NCBI GenBank assembly: GCA_029834535.1
Contig: JAQMWT010000552.1
Location: forward strand, 1 to 64,000
Direction: 5' to 3'
Origin: Chrysophaeum taylorii
Lineage: Eukaryota; Sar; Pelagophyceae; Pelagomonadales; Pelagomonadaceae
Length of the DNA: 64,000 bases
The position numbers and the translations under genes are program-made. The stretch's first letter is position 1; each line of letters begins with the position of its first letter. This document shows, in pieces, positions 56,955-64,000 of this stretch. The notes below the pieces were generated by a model that did not search any database, was not told the DNA's origin, and saw only the letters and a program-made list of their open reading frames with translations.

Positions 56955-58283
56955 ATGGAGAAGTTTTCGAGCTGGGAGAAGGCTGGGGAGGGTGTGTGGG
57001 CGGCGCTGGAGGAGGACGCCGAAGGGCGATTGCGGAGCGGCGTGGAGGCAACGCGAAAGCGGCGGCGTCGAAGGGAAGAGGTCGGGAGCCAGGAGGGGGC
57101 CGGCGTCGCGCGAGGTTTCTTGCGATACCTGTGCGTGATCGTTGACGCGTCGGCGGCGGCGGGGACGAGCGACAACTTGCGTCCGACGCGGCTGCAGTGC
57201 GCGTGCAACTGCATCGCCGAGGTGATCCGCGAGTACCTCTCGAGCAACCCTTTGTGCAGCGCGGGCGTGGCGACGGCCGGGGACGGACGGGCAACGATAG
57301 AGAGTGCTTTGTCGACGTCCGACCGGTCGCACGTCGAGGCGCTCAAGGCGGTGCGCCAGCGGCCGCCGCAGGGGGACTGGTCGCTCGCTGCCGCGCTCAA
57401 GCTTGGGCTGAGCGTGCTGTCGCGCACGCCGGACTACGGATCGCGCGAAGCTCTCGTAGTCGTGTCGGCGATCGCGACGCGCGACGCCGAGGACGTCTTC
57501 GAGGTGGTCAAGGACCTCAAGCGGCACCGCATCAAGGTCTCGGTGGTGGCGCTAGCGGCGGAGACCCGGGTCTTGAGGACCCTCGCCGCCGAGACTGGCG
57601 GCGACTTTGGCGTCGCCCTCGACAAGCCGCACCTCTCGGAACTCGCGAGACGAATCGTCCCGCCCCCCGCCGTCGTCGACGTGCCCCAGAAGCCCCCCCT
57701 CGTCTTGATGGGCTTTCCATCGATGCGCGTCGACCAGACGGCTCCCAAGCTCGTGGTCCTCGACGATACGAGGAGCAGGCTCGACCATAAGCTCGACTGG
57801 AAGCTCGACTGGAAACTCGAGTCCTACGCGTGTCCGCGCTGCTTGACCCGCGTCCCGCGCCTCCCCACTAATTGCCCTCTCTGCGACCTCCCCCTCATCG
57901 CCTCGCCCCACCTCGCAGCCAGCTACCACCACCTCTTCCCCGTCCCCACCTTCGCTGAAAAGGCAACCTCCGTAGACGCCGCGGGCCCGCCCGATCGAGA
58001 CTACGACGCGCGCGCGCCGCCCAACGCGCGCTGCTTCGGCTGCCTCACCCCGATCCGCGACGACAACAAGCAACCCGCAGCCAAAAATAACCAAGGCGAC
58101 GACGACGACGACGACGACGACGCTGCCCGGGACTTCTACTATCAGTGCCCTCGTTGCCATCGCCTTTTCTGCGCCGCCTGCGACGAGTTCATCCACGTCT
58201 CTCTCCACAATTGCCCGAGCTGCTGCTCCTCCTCTGATGATGATGATTCCGGTTTCGCCTCCTCTAATGGGCCGTCGCGATGA
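56955..58283 (+). CDS. TFIIH subunit Ssl1/GTF2H2 (p44)
   Basis: A 442-residue protein of the general transcription and nucleotide-excision-repair factor TFIIH. The vWA-like domain starts FLRYLCVIVDASAAAG (a degenerate metal site, as usual in p44) and includes SLAAALKLGLSVLSRTPDYG and REALVVVSAIATRDAEDVFE. The Cys-rich C-terminus is typical: YACPRCLTRVPRLPTNCPLC then DLPLIASPHLAASYHHLFPV, CFGCLTPI, and the RING-like YQCPRCHRLFCAACDEFIHV then SLHNCPSC. An Asp run interrupts the last module and a short internal repeat (KLDWKLDWKLE) precedes the first zinc finger. It regulates the XPD helicase. Confidence 0.95.
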   Translation: MEKFSSWEKAGEGVWAALEEDAEGRLRSGVEATRKRRRRREEVGSQEGAGVARGFLRYLCVIVDASAAAGTSDNLRPTRLQCACNCIAEVIREYLSSNPLCSAGVATAGDGRATIESALSTSDRSHVEALKAVRQRPPQGDWSLAAALKLGLSVLSRTPDYGSREALVVVSAIATRDAEDVFEVVKDLKRHRIKVSVVALAAETRVLRTLAAETGGDFGVALDKPHLSELARRIVPPPAVVDVPQKPPLVLMGFPSMRVDQTAPKLVVLDDTRSRLDHKLDWKLDWKLESYACPRCLTRVPRLPTNCPLCDLPLIASPHLAASYHHLFPVPTFAEKATSVDAAGPPDRDYDARAPPNARCFGCLTPIRDDNKQPAAKNNQGDDDDDDDDAARDFYYQCPRCHRLFCAACDEFIHVSLHNCPSCCSSSDDDDSGFASSNGPSR

Positions 58284-58657
58284 CATATACAATAGACCCC
58301 CGCGCCGTGTGGACATCAAAATCCAACCAACAAAAGAGGAGGAGGGGACCTGTATGCATAAGGGACATCTAGGACAGGCAGGCATAACATAGCGTGCATG
58401 CATGCGGACAGCTAGCTAACATGGGAGGCGGGTAAGGTAGGTATATGCACACGTTTTCGCAGTGGCTGGCTGCTGCGAAAACAAGCCGCAGCTGCGAAAA
58501 CGACGAAGCTGGGGCATCTCGGGAAATCCTGGTGTCGCGGTCGCGGTGGCGGTGGTGGTCTCGGTTTCGAGGCAACGTTCGACACCACCGCACGGGCCAC
58601 TCTCGGTCGGTCGGTCGGTCGATCGGTCGGTCGGACGGACGGAGGGTTGGTGCCCCT
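58284..58657. other. Convergent spacer with (GGTC)n
   Basis: No supported gene. A GGTC/GGAC tetranucleotide run occupies 58604-58645, just beyond the stop codon of the reverse gene. A short inverted-looking GCTGCGAAAAC / GCAGCTGCGAAAAC pair lies near 58472-58502. Confidence 0.55.
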
Positions 58658-60622
58658 TTAGGCCACGTTGAGGTACGTGTCGGGGCGATCCGCGCCGAGG
58701 CGGTGAAGGCTGACTGCGCACATCATCCCATAGGCCGAGGTGCCTGGGGTGACGCAGCAAGGTTTGATAGTATACAAATCATCGTCGTCGTCGAGCGTGA
58801 CGCATCGGATGTCCGTGTGGAGGGAGAGCCCGCACGCGAGGGCCGTGTCGTCGTCCGTGCTGACGAGGTCGTGGATCATCATCGGCGGCACGGCTGTCGC
58901 GCCCGCCGTCGACTTGCGCGGTGCCATGTAGTCCGGATCTTCGTCTTCGTCGTCTTCGTGCGAGGAAAAGACGGGCCGTACCGAGAGGACCGTGCTCCCT
59001 TGGATCGTCGCCGACGAGGCCAGGTTGGGCATGACGTCGCACGAGACCACGTGCATCAGGGTAATCGGCGCGTGGCCAATGCACGCAAGAACGTTGGCCC
59101 AGCGGGAGTCGGCGTCGCTGCGGGAGGTGGTGAATCTGGCCACGAAGAGGGTGAGCCAGCGCGCGATGTGCTCGCCGCGTGCAAATTCGCGCTCATCGTC
59201 GACGTAGCTCAAGACGATGCGCCGGAGGCGAGCGTCCGTCGAAGTGACGTGGCACCCAACGTTGGAGAAGGGGAGGGTGTCGACCTTGATGGTGATGACA
59301 TCGCCAGAAATCGAGGCGTGGACTCGGCTGCAGGGAAATGTCTTGAAACAGTGGATGAGGGCATGACGCTGACTTTCGAGCGCGTCTCGCGTATGCACGT
59401 CGGGTTCGAGCTTGTACGCGTTCACGACGGCTTCTTCGATGCGGACGTCCATGACGGCTGCCGGGACGCGGAGCTCGTCCGAGGTCGGGCGGCGCGATCG
59501 ATAGTGCGAGCGAAAGAGCGTGACGAGCGCGTCGCACTTGGCGTGAAAAACGTCGGCGACGCGCTCGCCGAGCCAGGCGTCGTCGATGAGCACGGCGTGC
59601 TGGACGAAATTTGGCAGGCCCGTCACGGTACCACGGTTTCCGTGCACGAAGCGCTTGCCCGTGCCGAGCGCGACAACGAGGCACCGCCCAACAGATTCGG
59701 CAATGGCGACCGTCGCGCACATGTCGAACATGATCACGTGGGTGACGTAGATCTTCGAGTCGGTGGGAACGATGGCGCGCTTCGCCTTGGTCATCGCGCG
59801 CGAGAGCGCGCTGCCTCGTTTCACCGTCGACAGCATCTTGACGTTGGCGGGTTGATCGGGCCATTGCATTACCTTCCAGCTTTGGAGATGGCCTGCGCCC
59901 TCGGGGGGCTTGAGGTTGCCGACGTGCTCCTTGACTCGCCAATACGTCTCGAACCCACCGTAGACGTGGACGTACGTGCCGTCCTCCTCGTCGAGGCTCG
60001 TAGGATTGGTGTACTCGAGATAGGACACGGAGCGTGGTCCGTATTGTCGCCGCGCCGATGGTAAGACCATTCTCTGCCGCATCGTCAGGTTGGTCTGCGA
60101 GCCCCAGCGTCGAGCGGTCGCGAGAGCCGAGCTCTGGCGCGTCAAATGCTGCATCGTTTCCTCGCAGGATGGAACGCTCGTCGCCGCAGAGGCGCGCTGC
60201 GTATCTTCGATCGACCCGCACGACGGGGCACTCTGCGCCGACACCCGTTCCGCCGAGGGACGTTCCTCGAGCACGCCAGACGGGCGTTCGAACATTTTTG
60301 CCTCGACGCGCGCCAACGGCGTTTTCTTCTTCCTCAGCGCCAGTTTCTTTTTGGCCGCCGCCACCGACGCCTGTGGTTCCTCGTCCGACTCTGGGGACGG
60401 GAGCGCCGACGGAGGGGTCGTCACTTTTTCTGGTGTCGCCTCGACAATCGATGTTCTTTGCTGCGGTGCTGCTGGCGCATGGTCGACGAGGCGGTAGCCC
60501 GTCGGCGCCGACACACTGTGCCGGAGACCGTGGTGGTGGTTGAGGTAGACGGAACCACCAGTCGGGACCGCCCCGGGCCGGATCGTGACCGCCTCTCGCC
60601 ATATGGAGTCACTCTCCATCAT
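58658..60622 (-). CDS. Hypothetical protein, 654 residues, family not recognised
   Basis: An intact long ORF starting with two Mets (MMESDSIWREAVTIRPGAVP). The first 200 residues are polar and low complexity, with a basic patch (KKKLALRKKKT). From about residue 195 a globular part follows, including YGPRSVSYLEYTNPTSLDEE, YVHVYGGFETYWRVKEHVGN, SKIYVTHVIMFDMCATVAIA and NFVQHAVLIDDAWLGERVAD. Then come an HCFKTFPCSRVHASISGDVI stretch and a C-terminal part with EFARGEHIARWLTLFVARFT. There is no signal peptide or clear membrane helix. Composition and uninterrupted length argue for a real gene. The mixed beta pattern of the middle could be a lipid-binding or START-like fold, but this is a guess. Confidence 0.6.
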   Translation of the reverse strand: MMESDSIWREAVTIRPGAVPTGGSVYLNHHHGLRHSVSAPTGYRLVDHAPAAPQQRTSIVEATPEKVTTPPSALPSPESDEEPQASVAAAKKKLALRKKKTPLARVEAKMFERPSGVLEERPSAERVSAQSAPSCGSIEDTQRASAATSVPSCEETMQHLTRQSSALATARRWGSQTNLTMRQRMVLPSARRQYGPRSVSYLEYTNPTSLDEEDGTYVHVYGGFETYWRVKEHVGNLKPPEGAGHLQSWKVMQWPDQPANVKMLSTVKRGSALSRAMTKAKRAIVPTDSKIYVTHVIMFDMCATVAIAESVGRCLVVALGTGKRFVHGNRGTVTGLPNFVQHAVLIDDAWLGERVADVFHAKCDALVTLFRSHYRSRRPTSDELRVPAAVMDVRIEEAVVNAYKLEPDVHTRDALESQRHALIHCFKTFPCSRVHASISGDVITIKVDTLPFSNVGCHVTSTDARLRRIVLSYVDDEREFARGEHIARWLTLFVARFTTSRSDADSRWANVLACIGHAPITLMHVVSCDVMPNLASSATIQGSTVLSVRPVFSSHEDDEDEDPDYMAPRKSTAGATAVPPMMIHDLVSTDDDTALACGLSLHTDIRCVTLDDDDDLYTIKPCCVTPGTSAYGMMCAVSLHRLGADRPDTYLNVA

Positions 60623-60790
60623 AGTGTTGTTTGTTTGTTTGTTTGTTTGTAGTAGCACACTGGCGAAGGCTCGATCACTCTATAGTATAAGAACTAAAGA
60701 GAGCCGAGCTGACGGCGGAACCCCATGGGACGAGCGCATACATCCCAGCAGCACCAGAGCACAGTAGAGTCGAATGCTAGGAAATTTAGA

Positions 60791-60935
60791 CGCCACTGAC
60801 GTGGCGTTGAACTTGACAACATCGGCTCTCAGGATTTGGTTTGCGAGCCGTTGTGGTTCTCTTGTTCCTGAACTATCAAAAATTATAATAATGAACACAC
60901 AAACTCCTCAGAATACCGCTGACGTGGAATTGAAC
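60791..60935. promoter_or_regulatory. Two copies of a 21-base motif with a TGACGTGG core
   Basis: GCCACTGACGTGGCGTTGAAC (60792-60812) and ACCGCTGACGTGGAATTGAAC (60915-60935) match at 17 of 21 positions, in the same orientation, upstream of the ammonium transporter start at 61091. CTGACGTGG and TTGAAC are identical in both. TGACGTGG contains the ACGT core of bZIP-factor sites. The 468-base divergent spacer (60623-61090) also has (TTTG)n at 60629-60650. Confidence 0.4.
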
Positions 60936-61090
60936 CGGGGAACAGGTTCCCAGCAAGCTGTGGAAAGGTTCTCTGCCCCAAAACTCTTTGCCTTTGAAAT
61001 TTTCAATTCTTCGTCACTTCCCCCGTCCGTCCGAATCCTACGAGTACACCAAGACGGGGGCACACTTCTTTCATCCCAGTGTATTGAAGG

Positions 61091-62843
61091 ATGCGCGGCG
61101 GCCAGCGAAGACTGCCCATACTGTGGGCAGTCGTCGTCGTCGCGGTGGTCCTCGCCGAGGAGGAGGCGGATCCAACATCAGCCCTTGAATCTCAGGATGG
61201 CGATGCGTTCTGGTTGTTGTTTGGGATGGCGCTCGTATTTTTCATGCAAGCGGGGTTTGCCATGCTCGAGGCGGGAGCCGCACCCACCGAAGTCGTTGGG
61301 CGCGTCTTGTTGAAGAATATCTTTGATGCGAGCTTCGCCTCCCTCCTGTGGTGGGCCACGGGCTACTCGCTCGCTTATGGCGCGGACGACTTTAACAAGG
61401 AAGGCGTCAACGGCTTCATTGGCACGTCCGGGTTCTTTTACGAGCAAGACCTCGACCCAATTGATTCCGAGGCGGATCCCAAAACCTACGTCAAATCGTT
61501 TTGGCTCTTCCAGTGGGCCTTCGCCGGCGTCGCGGCGACCATTGTCTCGGGCGCCGTCGCCGGGCGGTGCCTGTTTGGTGCGTACATCGCCTACGCGATC
61601 ACCGTTTCTGGCCTCGTGTACCCCGTGGTTGTCCACAACGCGTGGTCTAAAGACGGCCGTTTCTCGGCGTCGCGCACGAGCCGTCTCCTTGCGGGCTGCG
61701 GGGTCGTCGACTTCGCAGGGTCTGGCGTCGTCCACATGACGGGCGGCGTCGCCGCGCTCCTCATGACGAGTTTTCTCGTCGCTCGCCGCGGCCGCTTCGG
61801 CGACGACCACCAACCCTTCGAACCTCCGGAACCCTCGGGCATTGTCTTTCAAACGCTAGGCGCTCTCATTTTGTGGTTTGGTGAGCAAACATTATGCTTT
61901 TTGGTTGTTGGTGACGCGACTCCTCGCCGCTGCCGCAGGATGGTACGCGTTCAACGGCGTCTCGACGCTCGCCATCACGGGCCTGGGCGGCCTCGCCGCC
62001 CACACCATGTTCACGACCACCATCGCCGCGGCAACGGGTTGTCTCGCCACGACGTCGATTGCGAGCATGCACTATTACCTCGGCCGTCGCGACGCCGTCC
62101 ACGACGCCGCGCTCGTCGACGTGTCTTACCCGATAAACGGTATCCTCGCCGGACTCGTCTCGATCACGGGCAGCTGCGCCGTCGTCTCCCACTGGGGGGC
62201 GATGTGCGTCGCGCTCGTCGGCAGCGTTGTCTACTACTCGACCTCGCGCCTCCTCGTCTACCACAAGATCGACGACGTCGTCGACGCGTTCCCCGTTCAC
62301 GGCGCTTGCGGCGCCTGGGGCGTCCTCAGCTCGGGCTTCTTCGCCACCGAGTATTACTACAAGCTCGCTATCATCCAAGGGGAAGAAGACCAACCGCGGA
62401 ACCGCGCCAACAGGTGCCAGGGCGTCTTCTATGGCGGTGACGGAGGCACGCTCCTCGCCGCTATAGCCTTTATTGTGTCGCTCGTCCTTTGGGTCTCGGG
62501 CGTACTCTACCCGCTCTTCTCGCTTCTCCACCACTACAACCTGATCCGTATCGAGGATGCCCCGTCGCTACGTGGCTCCAACGTCCCCACGGGGCTCACC
62601 ACCACCTCGGGATCCATTCGCGGCTCGAACGTCACGCGCAGCAGCGACGGCGACCGCGGACGCCCCGTAGTTCCCACCTTTGTCTCCACCACGCTGTCCA
62701 CCGCCGGTGGCAGGGTCGACAACAGCGTACTCAGCAGCCAAGAAGCACAGCAAGTGGGAGCCGATCTCGAACTCTCCCTCGTCACCAGAGGCTCGATCGC
62801 CACTGGCACCCGGGCTTCGGTCGCCTCCGACGAGGCTCGTTGA
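61091..62843 (+). CDS. Ammonium transporter (AMT family), one intron
   Basis: A 564-residue membrane protein in two exons, 61091-61880 and 61939-62843. The 58-base intron (G|GTGAGC to CCGCAG|GA) restores ILWFGWYAFNGVSTLAI, the conserved LGWxGFN region. A signal-like start is followed by the helix-1 text FWLLFGMALVFFMQAGFAML and EAGAAPTEVVGRVLLKNIFD. The pore residues are present: DFAGSGVVHMTGGVAALL carries the first His of the twin-His pair and DAFPVHGACGAWGVLSSGFF the second. The C-terminal tail of about 110 residues is Ser/Thr/Gly rich and likely regulatory and cytosolic. It imports ammonium at the plasma membrane. Confidence 0.95.
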
Positions 62844-62876
62844 CCTGGCGGCGGCGGCGGCGGCGGCAGGTGGGTT

Positions 62877-62911
<35 letters not shown>

Positions 62912-63696
62912 TCCGAAGATGACCCCCGCGCCTACGTGTACATATTATTGGGGGGTACCCTTTTCGCGCCTCTGTCTATACTAGTAGTTCCCCAACACCC
63001 AAGCAAGAGCGCCCTTTTGGCGGCCGCGCCTGCTGCCGTGTCGTATTCAACAACTATCGACGTTTTCGTTTTAAGATACGCTTGTTACCGGCGCCCGCGA
63101 ACTCATCCCTCGTGCGGGGCCAATTTTAAAATTGTCGTGGTGTTTTAAGCCCCTCCGCATTCTTGCTTCTTCCTTGTTTCCCTCGAACTAACTAACCAAC
63201 TAGTTAACTAACTTCGGACCTCTCCCGGGCATGGGAGCCAGGCAGGACCGGCAGGAGCCGGTCCAGGATCACAGAGAAAAATCACACAGACAGCTGGGGT
63301 AGAGGCGAGGGACGAAGGGGCGTTGAAGGCGGACCGCCACTGCGCGCGCGGTCTTGCCACGTACCTCTGGGGGCTCATCCATGCTGACTCTGCTTTGAGC
63401 TTTTGCTGCAAACCATAAATAATAGTACGTCGCCGTCGTCGTTCACGAGAAAGACCCTCCTCTTAGCATTCTTCGAATTTTTAGAAGTCTGTCTCACCGA
63501 GCCGACGAACGGGATACCTCCGCCATTCCGGCATCCCTCACGTGGCCGCACAACCATCGACATTTTAAAACACGCCCCCCCTCTTATTAACAGTCGACCT
63601 TTTTGAAAAAAAAACCTCCCGACTATCTATCTATTATTACAAGACGACAAGGGTAAAGGTTTATTATTATTACTGAAGTGGCTAGCTGGTTCTGGC
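62844..63696. other. Intergenic spacer with (GAC)n
   Basis: (GGC)n near 62848-62867 and (GAC)n at 62878-62908 follow the AMT stop codon. The rest, to 63696, shows only short uncharacteristic frames, a run of AACTAACT-type words at about 63187-63210 and an AT-rich stretch before the next gene. Confidence 0.55.
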
Positions 63697-64000
63697 ATGA
63701 GCGGCGGGCGGAAGGTCGACTACGGTGCGATCGCGGCGTCGCTGGAGTTGAAGACTTCGAGCGACGGGGAGATCTCGCTGGGGGTGTCGGAGACGAATGC
63801 GTTGCGGTTAAAGTTGGGTCTAAAGCCGTTGAACGCCGCCGAGTCGGCGTCGGCATCGTCGGCGCGGGCCGTCGCGGAACGGAACTTCGAGCTAGCCCGG
63901 GCGTCGCAGCGCGAGGCGCGGCGGCTCGCGGAGATCGAGGCCGAGCTCGCGCGAGCGCGCCGGCGACGCGAGGCGCGGACCGAGCTCAAGACGCCCGCGT
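63697..64000 (+). CDS. SART1/Snu66 tri-snRNP protein, 5' part (cut by the window end)
   Basis: The first 101 residues are visible. After MSGGRKVDYGAIAASLELKT comes GEISLGVSETNALRLKLGLK followed by PLN, which matches the highly conserved SLSIEETNKLRAKLGLKPL start of SART1/Snu66. An Ala/Arg/Glu-rich helix follows (AERNFELARASQREARRLAE), as in the family, where a reading like LREKLxxxKEKR continues. The protein belongs to the U4/U6.U5 tri-snRNP and is needed for spliceosome activation. The 3' end lies outside the window. Confidence 0.85.
   Translation, partial: MSGGRKVDYGAIAASLELKTSSDGEISLGVSETNALRLKLGLKPLNAAESASASSARAVAERNFELARASQREARRLAEIEAELARARRRREARTELKTPA

Noticed and set aside
60774-61313. 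179-codon frame overlapping the AMT start
   Set aside because: No domain, runs through the promoter repeats and into the AMT coding sequence in another frame.
1-64000. Search for CRISPR arrays, rRNA, and tRNA genes
   Set aside because: No spaced identical repeats of CRISPR type, no rRNA-like blocks, and no cloverleaf with a convincing GGTTCGANTCC box were found by eye. A tRNAscan-SE or Infernal run could still reveal a missed small RNA.

Overview
This window is nuclear DNA of a eukaryote with a very compact genome, most likely a photosynthetic stramenopile (ochrophyte alga), perhaps a pelagophyte-like lineage. The eukaryotic evidence is direct: histone H2B, a TFIIH subunit, a tri-snRNP protein, PARP, and spliceosomal introns that restore reading frames. 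The algal inference rests on several points: a Pro/Thr-rich stalk fused to a Kelch domain (common in stramenopiles), signal peptides followed by an Ala/Arg-Gly-Phe-type cleavage motif like that of secondary plastids, a plastid-like ferredoxin, a single-chain HisG, and an ammonium transporter. GC content is high outside spacers. Introns are few and very short (36 to 91 bases), and spacers are often under 100 bases.

Layout. 1-1.4 kb: a decayed beta-helix membrane-protein gene. 2.1-3.3 kb: a ferredoxin-domain gene with one frameshift. 3.9-5.6 kb: a degenerate reverse-strand ORF and a 50-base tandem duplication. 5.9-7.6 kb: hisG and an LEA-2-like membrane protein. 8.1-10.3 kb: the Kelch protein. 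10.5-12.7 kb: a UvrD/FBH1-like helicase, divergent from 12.9-16.1 kb: a tight forward trio of thioredoxin, LON-domain protein and Nramp-related transporter. 16.6-20.1 kb: a nucleobase/ascorbate transporter and a 2-oxoglutarate oxygenase. 20.4-24.5 kb: a PDZ-PPR protein and histone H2B.

24.6-33.5 kb is the accessory, repeat-rich part: a LINE-type reverse-transcriptase remnant, two further degenerate ORFs, one intact unknown gene, low-complexity DNA, and one copy of a dispersed repeat whose second copy lies at 56.3 kb.

33.6-42.2 kb returns to genes: a flavin amine oxidase, formyl-THF deformylase (PurU), and a reverse-strand array of pseudouridine synthase, alpha/beta hydrolase and NAD-type methylene-THF dehydrogenase. 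The first two genes of that array overlap by four bases and the next spacer is 30 bases, which looks like an operon although the first gene has two introns. 42.5-44.4 kb looks like another decayed retroelement. 44.4-64 kb holds PARP, a GT31-like glycosyltransferase, an unknown secreted protein, an iduronate-2-sulfatase-like enzyme, an FHA (kanadaptin-like) protein, a protein with a discoidin-like domain between paired Cys modules, TFIIH Ssl1/GTF2H2, an unknown 654-residue protein, an ammonium transporter, and the 5' end of SART1/Snu66.

Functional themes: one-carbon folate metabolism (PurU and MTD1, convergent neighbours), RNA and DNA maintenance (helicase, PARP, TFIIH, SART1, pseudouridine synthase, PPR), nutrient and metal transport (Nramp-related, NAT, AMT), and probably plastid-targeted proteins (ferredoxin, thioredoxin, LON, pseudouridine synthase, PDZ-PPR). 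No CRISPR array, rRNA or convincing tRNA was seen.
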